This document shows, in pieces, positions 8,164 to 15,726 of a DNA stretch of 64,000 nt. This DNA is from Zipacnadum sp036504235 (GTDB lineage Bacteria; Armatimonadota; Zipacnadia; Zipacnadales; Zipacnadaceae): NCBI GenBank assembly GCA_036504235.1, contig DASXVN010000017.1, forward strand, positions 33,673-97,672. Reading direction: 5' to 3'. The position numbers and the translations under genes are program-made. How positions within the stretch are numbered: position 1 is the stretch's first letter; every line of letters begins with the position of its first letter. The notes below the pieces were generated by a model. The model made no database searches. It was not told the origin of the DNA and saw only the letters and a list, made by a program, of their open reading frames with translations.

Positions 8164-8991
8164 TCACTGGACCGGGCTGGGACCGCCGCCGGAGAGGGAC
8201 CAGGCCAGGCCGATCACCAGGGGCACCAGGTAGAGCAGCGACACGGCGATGGCGATCCAGGCCTTGAGCTTCGCCCCGCTGGCGGGCAGGCCGGAGCGGG
8301 CGATCTGCCCCAAGACCGAAATGGCCGTAAACAGGCCGATGATGGCCGGGAAGAAGCAGATGAAACCCAGGATGGCGTAGATCAGGGCGTTGGTGGCCAG
8401 GCGGTCCAGCTCCATGATGAGCAGGACCTGCGCCTCTCGGGCCAGGCCGCCCGGGAAGGTGGGGCCGCGGTAGGGCAGCTCCACGGAGGGCACGGTCATG
8501 GTCGGCTGCGCGACAGCGGCCTGCGCGGCCATCTGCGGGCTGCTCTGGCAGCCGTAGGTGGTGCAGCCGCCGTTCTCGTTCCAGCATTCCAGATGGTGCG
8601 GCTCCCCGCAACTGGGGCAGATACGGACCGCCTCCCCGGCCTTGATAGGAAAACGGCAGTACGGGCACAGCTTGCCGATCGCGCGCTTGTTGTCCTCCGT
8701 GGAGGTGCTGGTGCCCGGGGCGAAGTCGTCCAGGGTGATATCCAGCACCGGCTCGGAGGGCGGCACCGGCGGGAAGGGCGAGTCAAACTGGCTGTCCACC
8801 AGATCGGGCGGCGGCGAGGGCGCGTAGACCGGGGGCGGCGGCCCGGAGGGGGTAGCCGGAGGCGGCGCAAAGCTGGGCGCCGCCGGAGAGGGACCCGGCG
8901 TCGCCACGGGCAGGCCGAAGATCTGCTCCCCACATTTGGGGCAGAACTTCCCCTGAATGCGAATATTCTGGTGACAGGAGGGGCAGCGCAT
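8164..8991 (-). CDS. Zinc-ribbon + RING-like membrane protein, candidate E3
   Basis: 275 residues from the ATG at 8991. Order of parts: an N-terminal zinc ribbon (C3, C6, C17, C20); a Pro-rich linker (about 28-65); a RING/treble-clef-like cluster (C109, C112, C125, C128, H132/H133, C136, C143, C148; 'CPSCGEPHHLECW' then 'GGCTTYGC'), like the family called prokaryotic RING finger 1; and two C-terminal membrane segments (about 202-226, 245-266). RING domains bind E2 enzymes and act as ubiquitin ligases in eukaryotes. The E3 role here is inferred from the motif and from lying in the same operon as E1, E2 and Ubl genes. Only a weak ribosome site is seen. Confidence 0.8.
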   Translation of the reverse strand: MRCPSCHQNIRIQGKFCPKCGEQIFGLPVATPGPSPAAPSFAPPPATPSGPPPPVYAPSPPPDLVDSQFDSPFPPVPPSEPVLDITLDDFAPGTSTSTEDNKRAIGKLCPYCRFPIKAGEAVRICPSCGEPHHLECWNENGGCTTYGCQSSPQMAAQAAVAQPTMTVPSVELPYRGPTFPGGLAREAQVLLIMELDRLATNALIYAILGFICFFPAIIGLFTAISVLGQIARSGLPASGAKLKAWIAIAVSLLYLVPLVIGLAWSLSGGGPSPVQ

Positions 8992-9137
8992 AGGTGCAGA
9001 AGAAGCATAGCGGCCGGGGCGGGGCAAGTCAACTGAGGGGAGCGGCGGGATTCCATTGTCTGGGCCCGAGAGTGCCAGCAAACTGCGGTAGCGCACGCAA
9101 GGCGGAGAACCGTGATGTACTGAGAGTAGCAATAAGG

Positions 9138-9737
9138 TTAATCAACCCCGAGGGGTTTCCTGGTCAGCCAAAAGAACAAGTACCAATGCAGGCCAACTAG
9201 CAGGACAAAGGCAACAATAGGGAGGAGCAAAGACTCGATGCCGAATACGAGGGCGAACGATCCCGCCAGAACCATCGAATTGATGGACCCGAAGGACATG
9301 GCGCGAGACATTCCGGCGGGATTCGCATTGAACTTGGATTGGTGATGAGGGCCGGTCGCATGGATCAGGTATTCCTCGATCAGCCGACAGTTACCCCTGA
9401 AGCACTCTCTAAGTTTGCTGATGGCATTGAGATATCCGTAAGAGTTTGCGGTCTCATTCGCATAGTATACGAACATCCAGATCCCCGCTATCCCTATGGC
9501 GCAGAGCAACAGGCCGAAACACTGGAGAGTGAGTTCATTGTCAAAGGAGTCTCTCTGCGGAAGCACCTGGAATAGGCCGGATGTAAGGCCGATAGCCGAC
9601 GCCGGAAGGACCATGGCCTTGAGATACCAGTCGAAGACTTGCACGCGCTGCGCCACCGTGAAGCGATAGTACTCCCAGAGCGTGCTGTACTCCTGAAGTG
9701 CCACCTGAATCTGCATTTCATTGGTGATTCGATCCAT
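9138..9737 (-). CDS. Four-TM membrane protein of ubiquitin-like operon, unknown
   Basis: 199 residues from the ATG at 9737, preceded by GGAGAGG; a longer frame exists but lacks a site. A helical N-terminal part ('EYSTLWEYYRFTVAQRVQVFDWYLK') leads into two membrane segments (about 40-58, 73-90). A cytosolic loop and two more segments near the C-terminus follow. Base composition is less GC-rich than in flanking genes, which may mean it was acquired separately. No family is recognised. Confidence 0.65.
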   Translation of the reverse strand: MDRITNEMQIQVALQEYSTLWEYYRFTVAQRVQVFDWYLKAMVLPASAIGLTSGLFQVLPQRDSFDNELTLQCFGLLLCAIGIAGIWMFVYYANETANSYGYLNAISKLRECFRGNCRLIEEYLIHATGPHHQSKFNANPAGMSRAMSFGSINSMVLAGSFALVFGIESLLLPIVAFVLLVGLHWYLFFWLTRKPLGVD

Positions 9738-9864
9738 AGTTGAGGCCTCTCCGAACAAACCAGTAAAGAGCTTCCCCCTGATTACCACCGCATCTGGGAA
9801 TCGCCCCTTGCCAGCAATGACTGACACTGTGGCCCTGCCGCGTTGCGGAAAACACAGATAGCCA

Positions 9865-10095
9865 TCACCTCTCCCACCACTTCCCGTACTTGAGCCGCAG
9901 CACCAGGGCCAGGATCACTCCGGCGATCAGCACTACCACAATCACCGCGGCGATGACGCTGAAGAAGAAGGTGGCCAGCGCGATCACCGCGGCCAGGACG
10001 GCCAGCAGGATCAGCCCCGCCAGAATCTGCTGGCCCAGGAGCTGCCAGCGGCTGGGCGGCTGTCCGTTCTTATTGAGCAGGACCACATAACGCAT
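9865..10095 (-). CDS. Small two-TM protein of ubiquitin-like operon
   Basis: 76 residues that start 4 bases after the E2 stop codon, which implies translational coupling. A short polar N-terminus ('MRYVVLLNKNGQPPSRW') is followed by two hydrophobic stretches (about 24-45 and 47-67) and a basic end ('LKYGKWWER'). No known family. It may anchor or regulate the E2, but that is a guess from position. Confidence 0.65.
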   Translation of the reverse strand: MRYVVLLNKNGQPPSRWQLLGQQILAGLILLAVLAAVIALATFFFSVIAAVIVVVLIAGVILALVLRLKYGKWWER

Positions 10096-10099
10096 AGGC

Positions 10100-10666
10100 T
10101 TAGCAGAGCTCGATGCCCATGTCCTCCTCGGCCGGTTCGGGAGCGGGTTCGGCGGCCACCGGAGTCGCCTCGCCGCCGCCCTCGCCGAAGAAGTCTATGT
10201 CCACTTCCGGCTGGTAGAGGTTGTCGTTGCCCACGGGCAGGAGCTTCTCGTTCTGCTCCGCCCAGCGGGCCGCCACCGGATCCAGCGGGCTCTTGGGATT
10301 GTAGTTCTGGTACTGGATCATCTCGCCAATGTGCACGATGATATCGGCCAGCGTCGAGCCCGCGAACCAGTAGTCGTCAATGCAGATGTAGGAGCCGAAA
10401 TTCGGGTGGAAAATCGGCGTGGTCATCACGCACTTGGGCTTCTCCCGCGGGTAGGTGTCCTGCAGGTAGATCTGGGCCACATGCTCGGTGCGGATGCGCG
10501 GGCGGTGCGAGGTCGGGTCCAGCTCCAAACCCTTGACCCGGTAGTGGATCTCGTAGGCCTCGGGCGGATTGCCGCGCAGGGGCACGATGCGGATGAAGGG
10601 GTGCCCGGCGAACTGCGCGGACACGTCCCGGTAGTCGGCGTAAAGACGGCGTAAACGTGCGTTCAT
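10100..10666 (-). CDS. E2-like ubiquitin-conjugating (UBC-fold) enzyme
   Basis: 188 residues from the ATG at 10666, with GGGAG 4 bases upstream. The UBC pattern is clear: 'YPREKPKCV' (72-80), the 'HPN' tripeptide (87-89), the candidate catalytic Cys95 in 'GSYICIDDYW', and a following helix 'LADIIVHIGEMIQYQNYNPKSPLDPVAARW' equivalent to the C-terminal part of eukaryotic E2s. E2s take the ubiquitin-like protein from E1 as a thioester. The last about 30 residues are an acidic, Ala/Pro-rich tail. It lies 14 bases downstream of a JAMM gene and 4 bases upstream of a small membrane protein gene. Confidence 0.9.
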   Translation of the reverse strand: MNARLRRLYADYRDVSAQFAGHPFIRIVPLRGNPPEAYEIHYRVKGLELDPTSHRPRIRTEHVAQIYLQDTYPREKPKCVMTTPIFHPNFGSYICIDDYWFAGSTLADIIVHIGEMIQYQNYNPKSPLDPVAARWAEQNEKLLPVGNDNLYQPEVDIDFFGEGGGEATPVAAEPAPEPAEEDMGIELC

Positions 10667-10680
10667 AGACTCCCAAACCT

Positions 10681-11406
10681 CTAAGTAGTACGACCCTCGC
10701 GCTCGAGCCCCAGGGCCTCGGCGAGGCGGTGAACTAGGCCCGGCTGGGCGGGTTGGGGGCCGACGAAAGTCAGCCGGTTGAGCAACTGGCGGGCGGCGCG
10801 GACCGAGGCGAGCGGGGCGGAGATCCACAGACCGGGGACCTCCACCACCTCCGCGCCCTGACACTCAAAGACCGCGACTTGTTCGCGCTGGGGGTCTACG
10901 ACGATCCCCAACTGGCCCGCGCCGGTGAAGAAATTGCGCTGGATGAAGCGATCCTGCTCCGAGAAGAAGGCTCCAAAGCCGGGATGGGTGTGGTACCAGC
11001 CCACGATGCGCAGGTCCGGCGCCTCCTGCTCCAGGTAGGTGTAAATCTCCTGCCAGGTCTCATGCGAGAAGGTCACATGGCCCAGGCCGGCCTCGGTCTT
11101 GGTCGCCGCATGGGCCTCGGTCAGGTCGCAAACCGGGCCGCCGGCGCACTGCCACTGGTCGCCCAGCAGCACCCCGGCGACCTCGGTTTCCGGGTGGCGC
11201 TGCCCGTGGGCGAGAATCTGCTTGAGGCAGGAAAAGCCCAGGACCAGCGAGCGCTCGCGCGGCGGTCGGCCCAGGGGCAGCAACTCCTGCCCGGCGCGCA
11301 ACGCCGGGTCCTCGCCCTCCGGCAGCTCCGCGCCGGGGGTCAGGCTGATCTCGATCTCCAGACCCGCGTCGTCAGGTTCCTGGTTGGTCGCGGGGGACGA
11401 GTCCAT
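10681..11406 (-). CDS. JAMM/MPN (JAB) metallopeptidase, second copy in operon
   Basis: 241 residues. A JAMM domain in the middle has Glu75 ('TEVAGVLLG'), His139 and His141, Ser149 and Asp152 ('YHTHPGFGAFFSEQD'), so all Zn ligands and the catalytic Glu are present. An acidic N-terminal extension of about 50 residues and a C-terminal extension of about 60 residues flank it. 'FSHETWQEI' before the motif is shared with the copy upstream. The gene overlaps the upstream JAMM gene by 35 bases. Likely role: removal or trimming of the ubiquitin-like protein. Confidence 0.88.
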   Translation of the reverse strand: MDSSPATNQEPDDAGLEIEISLTPGAELPEGEDPALRAGQELLPLGRPPRERSLVLGFSCLKQILAHGQRHPETEVAGVLLGDQWQCAGGPVCDLTEAHAATKTEAGLGHVTFSHETWQEIYTYLEQEAPDLRIVGWYHTHPGFGAFFSEQDRFIQRNFFTGAGQLGIVVDPQREQVAVFECQGAEVVEVPGLWISAPLASVRAARQLLNRLTFVGPQPAQPGLVHRLAEALGLEREGRTT

Positions 11407-12277
11407 TCGACGTCTCCGGTGCGGGTGTACTCAGTTGATTAGACGCTTCCGGAGGCGGCGTCGCCTCCGCGGGAGCGAGAGCGTTGGACGGAGCCGGCCC
11501 GGGCGCGGCTACCGGCGCCGCTCGCCGCGGGAGCTGAGGCGCCGGCGCTTCCGCTTGCTTCTGGATGGCGTTCATCCAGAGGACGCCGGCCCCCAGGACC
11601 AAGAGCACGACCAGCACCACGGCCACCACGGCCACAAAGACTCGGGACCAGCGCAGGGACGAGCGGCTAACGACGGGGGTCGTGGGTTCCATGTCTTCCT
11701 CCGTTCCCTGCGCCGCGTTTGCCGCCGCGCCGGTCGGCGCTACCGGCCGGGCGGGCTGCAGTAGCTCATACTCGGCCAGGGGCACAATTTGGCCCTCGGC
11801 CCAGCCGAACGCCCCCGAATCACCGGAGAGCGGGTCCAGGACGAACGCCACGTTCCAGGGCAGGTCGAAGAAGTTGCGCTGGATGAACTGGTCGTAGTCG
11901 GACAGGAAAATCCCAAAGCCGGGGTGGGTGTGATACCAGCCGACCATCCGCAAATTGCTATACTTTTGATCCTTTTCCTGGTTGATCTGTTCCCAGGTCT
12001 CGTGGGTAAAAGTGACGCTGCCGCGGCGATTATCGTTATGCGCCCCGGCGATGACCGCCTCCACCAGCACCAGCGCCCCGGTCTCGCCCTCCAGCTTCTC
12101 CCCCAGCATCACCCCGCCGCACTCGTGCTCGGTGTCGGTATAGCCATGCGCGCGAATAGCCTCCAGCGCCGCAGGCCGCAAAACCAGCCGCACCGGCAAG
12201 GAGCCCGGCACAGGGGTCGCGTCCGCGGCGAGCGAGATGGGGAGGTCTTCGGTTGGGTGGTCGGTTTGGTCAGTCAT
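11372..12277 (-). CDS. Membrane-anchored JAMM/MPN metallopeptidase, first copy
   Basis: 301 residues from the ATG at 12277; the longer open frame runs into non-coding repeat sequence. The JAMM domain (about 28-175) has Glu52 ('ECGGVMLG'), His116, His118, Ser126 and Asp129 ('YHTHPGFGIFLSDYD'). A single hydrophobic segment (about 212-234) follows, then a Pro/Ala-rich tail. The positive residues before the segment suggest the peptidase domain faces the cytoplasm. It is the first of three paralogous JAMM genes and probably acts on conjugates at the membrane. Confidence 0.88.
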   Translation of the reverse strand: MTDQTDHPTEDLPISLAADATPVPGSLPVRLVLRPAALEAIRAHGYTDTEHECGGVMLGEKLEGETGALVLVEAVIAGAHNDNRRGSVTFTHETWEQINQEKDQKYSNLRMVGWYHTHPGFGIFLSDYDQFIQRNFFDLPWNVAFVLDPLSGDSGAFGWAEGQIVPLAEYELLQPARPVAPTGAAANAAQGTEEDMEPTTPVVSRSSLRWSRVFVAVVAVVLVVLLVLGAGVLWMNAIQKQAEAPAPQLPRRAAPVAAPGPAPSNALAPAEATPPPEASNQLSTPAPETSNGLVPRDQPGT

Positions 12278-12300
12278 GATTGTTGTCTCTCGGGCCGTTT

Positions 12301-12336
12301 CCCCGGAGGGGCCGCACGAGCGCAGCGAGGTCGGCC
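12301..12336. repeat. REP-like palindrome next to RAYT remnant
   Basis: CCGGAGGGGCCGCACGAGCG and a downstream partial complement (CGGCCCTGCCG) lie between the JAMM gene and the transposase remnant. Very similar strings occur at 15724-15760 and 48637-48660, each at the edge of a gene. RAYT transposases are known to be associated with REP elements, which fits the neighbour here. Confidence 0.5.
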
Positions 12337-12342
12337 CTGCCG

Positions 12343-12490
12343 TTAGCCTTCCGGCCACCCATAGTACCTCGCCCACTGCCACTCCTCGGGTGCGCGGCAC
12401 AGCCCTCTGCGCACAGGGTTCTCCAGCGTGTAGATCAGGCAAATCCGCGCTTCTTCCTCCTCGCGCGCATGGCGATCCCAGAAGCTGCGT
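12343..12490 (-). pseudogene. RAYT (REP-associated, IS200-like) transposase C-terminal remnant
   Basis: About 48 codons ending at a stop at 12343. 'FWDRHAREEEEARICLIYTLENPVRRGL' followed by 'APEEWQWARYYGW' is the characteristic C-terminal end of REP-associated tyrosine transposases. The catalytic HUH region and most of the protein are missing, and the sequence upstream belongs to the 4-TM gene. It is therefore a dead fragment inside the ubiquitin-like operon. Confidence 0.75.
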
Positions 12491-12518
12491 AGCCCCCGCG
12501 CTACGGGCACGGCGCCGT

Positions 12519-12950
12519 CTAGTGTTGCGCTATCACCATGCAAAAGAGGCTGGCCGGGACGAACAGAACGCCGAGAAAGATGCCGGCCGCGGCTACTGCT
12601 GCGGCGGCCAGGACATAGCGGCTGGCCTGCTCCAGTCGCTTCGCCCGGAAGACGAGGCCAAGGGCGACGATCCCTAGCGCCAGACCTAGGGCCGGCGCGA
12701 GGAATGTCGAGAGCACAACCACTTCGCCGTTGATGTGCCCGGAAAATACCGCCAGATCGAATAACAGCGCCAATACGCTGACAACGGCGCAGGCCAGTGC
12801 CCCCCGGGCCAAGGCGGAGCCGGGCCGCAACTGCGAATCACCTCGGCAGGGCGCGAACAGGACCTGATAGACCATCCACGGGATGGGCACTGCGACAAGA
12901 ATGAGTGTCGCGAGCGGGGCAATAGTTTTCACGAGAAATGCGTCATCCAT
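12519..12950 (-). CDS. Four-TM membrane protein between E1 and JAMM genes
   Basis: 143 residues, almost entirely hydrophobic, with four predicted membrane segments (about 11-32, 48-68, 78-100, 113-138). An AGGTGG site lies before the ATG. No family is recognised. It lies 91 bases after the E1 gene on the same strand. Because the RAYT remnant follows it, it may have been inserted together with that element or may be part of the operon. Confidence 0.6.
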   Translation of the reverse strand: MDDAFLVKTIAPLATLILVAVPIPWMVYQVLFAPCRGDSQLRPGSALARGALACAVVSVLALLFDLAVFSGHINGEVVVLSTFLAPALGLALGIVALGLVFRAKRLEQASRYVLAAAAVAAAGIFLGVLFVPASLFCMVIAQH

Positions 12951-13041
12951 GCCGTACTACCACCTGCGCGAAGGCGATCACTCTTGCTCTGCCGCGGGCG
13001 GCGCGAGCGCCGCCCCTACGGGAGGCGGCGCGGCCTCCCTC

Positions 13042-14259
13042 TCACGCCAGCTTGCCCATCACCAGCGCCCGGTCCCCTGACATCAGGTAGTGCTTCATGT
13101 CCAGGCCGTCGCGGCCGGTGAAGACGTCGTAGGGGGGGATGCCTACCTGGCCCAGGGTCTTGTCCAGGTAGCTCTCGTCCCCGTAGAGCGAGTGCATCAG
13201 CTCCGGCTCGCGCAGGTCGCTGCAGCGGGGGCAGCGGCCCTCCGCCTCCGTGACCTGGCCCAGTGAGCGGAAGAGCGGCTGCAGCTCCTCGCAGTGCTTG
13301 CAGCGCAGGGCCACGCAGACCTCGCGCGACAGCTCCAGGACCGCGTTGGGGCCGACCTCGTGCTTGACGAAGTCCAGGACCTCGCCCAGCGGCGTGGCCG
13401 AGCCGAACTCCGTGGGGAGGACCGCCGGGTAGGTGTAGTGCGCCAGGCAGTCCTCGCGGCGCTGGTACTCCACCACGTAGGAGTCGTGATTGAGGCCGTT
13501 GAAGACGAAGCCCTTGCCGTCCAGCAGGGGCAAGCCGCGGTCGCGGTGCAGGTACTTGATGCCCTCCTGGACCTGGATTCCGGCGATGATCGAGGCGGTG
13601 GTCGGCGTGGTCGGCACCTTGCCGGAGGCGATATCCGCGCGGGTGAGCAGGGCGCAGGAGCGCCGCATGTTGAGCAGCTTGTAGTCCAGCTCCGTCATGG
13701 TGCACTCGTAGCAGGGGCCGTCGGGGGGGATGAACATGCGCGCGACGCCCTGCATGACCTCGATGGCCCCATCAATCCAGGGGACGCCGAGGTTCCAGCA
13801 GTGCTGGTTGATGGAGACCCGGGCCTCGCGGTTGTCGAGCGCGCCGAAGACCAGGTCCATCTCGGAGTACACGCCCGCGCCCAGGTCGTAGACGGTGTTG
13901 CCGACGAACGCCTGCGCGGTGACCTCGGGGTTGAGTTCCTCCACGGCGCGGGCCGCGACCTCGGCCTTGGCCTGGCCGATATTGCTCTCGCGGAAGAGCA
14001 CGGCGCGGGTCAGGTTGGAGCGCTCGATGGTGTCCATGTCCGCGATCAGGACATGGCCCACGCCGAGCAGGCCGAGCTGCTTAATGATCTCGTTGCCCAG
14101 CGCCCCGGCCCCGACGACCAGGACCCGGGCGTTATGCAGCCGCTCCTGATCCCACCAGTGGATGAGCCGGAAGCGGGCGTAGCGCTCGTCGGCCTCGCCC
14201 GCCAGGTCCACGTCGAGCAGGTCGTCGGCGACAGGTTCCGCGTGGTCGGCGGTGCTCAT
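13042..14259 (-). CDS. E1-like (ThiF/MoeB-family) ubiquitin-activating enzyme
   Basis: 405 residues. Adenylation domain: nucleotide loop 'GAGALGN' (50-56), 'LIADMDTIERSNLTR' (71-85) with the acidic and Arg residues that bind ATP/Mg, and 'GALDNREAR' (139-147). Zn-binding pairs C183-x2-C186 and C320-x2-C323 / C343-x2-C346 are present. Cys202 in 'MRRSCALLT', just before 'TTASIIAGIQVQEGIK', is where the catalytic Cys of E1 enzymes lies, so a thioester route to the E2 is plausible. The C-terminal about 140 residues are an extra domain. Its ATG overlaps the stop of the Ubl gene (TAATG), so the two are translated together. Confidence 0.9.
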   Translation of the reverse strand: MSTADHAEPVADDLLDVDLAGEADERYARFRLIHWWDQERLHNARVLVVGAGALGNEIIKQLGLLGVGHVLIADMDTIERSNLTRAVLFRESNIGQAKAEVAARAVEELNPEVTAQAFVGNTVYDLGAGVYSEMDLVFGALDNREARVSINQHCWNLGVPWIDGAIEVMQGVARMFIPPDGPCYECTMTELDYKLLNMRRSCALLTRADIASGKVPTTPTTASIIAGIQVQEGIKYLHRDRGLPLLDGKGFVFNGLNHDSYVVEYQRREDCLAHYTYPAVLPTEFGSATPLGEVLDFVKHEVGPNAVLELSREVCVALRCKHCEELQPLFRSLGQVTEAEGRCPRCSDLREPELMHSLYGDESYLDKTLGQVGIPPYDVFTGRDGLDMKHYLMSGDRALVMGKLA

Positions 14260-14528
14260 TAGCCGGCGGTGATCTCCGGCTGCAGGCGCAGCACGTCGCC
14301 GTCCTTGACCCCGGCGTCGCCGAGCGTCTGGTTCTCGGTGAGCTGCTTGCCGGAGGCCTTGTGATGGAACTTATAGCTCATCGGCTGGCCGTCGGGGCCA
14401 GTGACGGGCAAGTTCATCATCTGCACGAGCTTGGCCAGGATGCGGCTGACCGGCGCGTCGTCGGGCAGACTGGCTTTCTGCTCTTTGTTACCGGTTGTGT
14501 CCATGATAGTGACGGTTACCTTACCCAA
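14259..14528 (-). CDS. YukD-like ubiquitin-like protein with C-terminal Gly
   Basis: 89 residues. The start chosen is TTG at 14528, because a perfect AGGAGG lies 9 bases upstream; the open frame runs further upstream without a site, and the first ATG would cut off the first beta strand ('KVTVTIMDTTG'). The pattern of a beta-grasp fold is visible: strand, strand ('QKASLPDDAP'), helix ('VSRILAKLVQMMNL'), strands ('MSYKFHHKASGKQL') and the final 'TLGDAGVKDGDVLRLQPEITAG', much like ubiquitin and YukD. The chain ends in Ala-Gly, so a terminal Gly is ready for E1 without processing. It is the likely modifier of the operon. Confidence 0.85.
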   Translation of the reverse strand: MGKVTVTIMDTTGNKEQKASLPDDAPVSRILAKLVQMMNLPVTGPDGQPMSYKFHHKASGKQLTENQTLGDAGVKDGDVLRLQPEITAG

Positions 14529-14598
14529 AGCGGGCACCTCCTGATGGACGCGAGTCGCGGGTCGCGAGACGCGGGTGATGGCAACGGCGAATGGGAGT

Positions 14599-15549
14599 CT
14601 ATTGCAGCGTAATGTCAATATCGCTCAGGTCCTGCTGCGGCGGGGCAGCGGCTGGCGGGGGCGCCGGAGCGTAGCCGACACCGCCGTCTGTCGGCGGGGC
14701 CGGGAGACGCGGACGGCTGGCGCGGGTCATTACCCAGGAGACCAGCAGCGAGACGAGCAGGGAGACCAGCGCGGCCAAGCCCAGCACCAGCGCCAGGGCC
14801 TTGGTTTCCAGCCCGGGAGCGGGCGCCGGAGGCGCGACCGGCGGGGGCGGCGTCGGGCTGGGCGGAGCGGGCGTCGCGCTCGGGGCCGCGCCGCCTTCCG
14901 TCCCCAGGGCGGTGGCTACGGTCACGTTCTGGGCCTTGAGGAACTCCAGGACCGAGTCGCTGGGCAGAGCGAAACCCAGGTTGGCCGCGTCCTTGATGAC
15001 CGCGGTCGCCACGCCGACGACCTGGCCCTTGTCGTCCACGACGGGACCGCCGCTGTTGCCGGAGTTCAGCGCCGCGGAGATTTGCAGATACTTGACGCCC
15101 TTAATATCACGGTCAGTAGCGCTCAGGACGCCGGTGGTGGCGCTATTGGGCAGGCCTAGCGGCGTGCCCATGGCGGCGACATTCGCGCCCACCTTGAGCG
15201 CGGCCGAGGGGGCGAAGGTGACGGGAGGCAGCCCGGCGCGGTCCAGCTTGAGCAGGGCGAGGTCGCGGGTATCGTCGCGGGCGACCACCTTCGCGGTGGC
15301 GGTCTGCTTGTTGGCCAGGGTGATTTTGACCTCTGGGGCGTCGCCGACCACGTGCTTGCAGGTCAGGGCCTCGCCGGAGGCGGCCACCACAAAGCCGGTG
15401 CCGAGGTTGTTGCCGGCCTGGACGGTGAAAACGGAGTCGCTCACGCGGGAGATGGCCCCGCTCAAGTCACTCTGGGCGTGGGCGGCGAGGAGCAGCGAGA
15501 AACATAGGGCCCCCAGGGCTGGGGTCAGCAGGCGGCGGGACCAAGTCAT
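14599..15549 (-). CDS. Trypsin-like serine protease with C-terminal TM anchor
   Basis: 316 residues. A signal peptide or membrane segment (1-26, ending 'AHAQS') leads to a chymotrypsin-fold protease domain of HtrA type with His66 ('TCKHVVG'), Asp96 ('TRDLALLKLD') and Ser166 ('NSGNSGGPV'). No PDZ domain follows. Instead there is a Pro-rich linker (about 222-248), a membrane helix (about 250-273) and a Pro-rich tail. The protease should face outside the cytoplasm with a cytoplasmic tail. It is the first gene of the ubiquitin-like operon, 70 bases before the Ubl start. Confidence 0.85.
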   Translation of the reverse strand: MTWSRRLLTPALGALCFSLLLAAHAQSDLSGAISRVSDSVFTVQAGNNLGTGFVVAASGEALTCKHVVGDAPEVKITLANKQTATAKVVARDDTRDLALLKLDRAGLPPVTFAPSAALKVGANVAAMGTPLGLPNSATTGVLSATDRDIKGVKYLQISAALNSGNSGGPVVDDKGQVVGVATAVIKDAANLGFALPSDSVLEFLKAQNVTVATALGTEGGAAPSATPAPPSPTPPPPVAPPAPAPGLETKALALVLGLAALVSLLVSLLVSWVMTRASRPRLPAPPTDGGVGYAPAPPPAAAPPQQDLSDIDITLQ

Positions 15550-15726
15550 GATCGGCCTCCCAGGACGCGGCGCGCCCTCCGGCAGACGCCGCGGAAGATG
15601 GCGAAAGCGTGGTTAGAATACATTGTTTAGGGATAAGCGTCAATTGAAGGGGGAGCCTCACCCCCCGGCCCCCTCTCCTGGCAGGAGAGGGGGAGAACGG
15701 CAAAGGCAAAGGGCGCCTCTTTCTCC

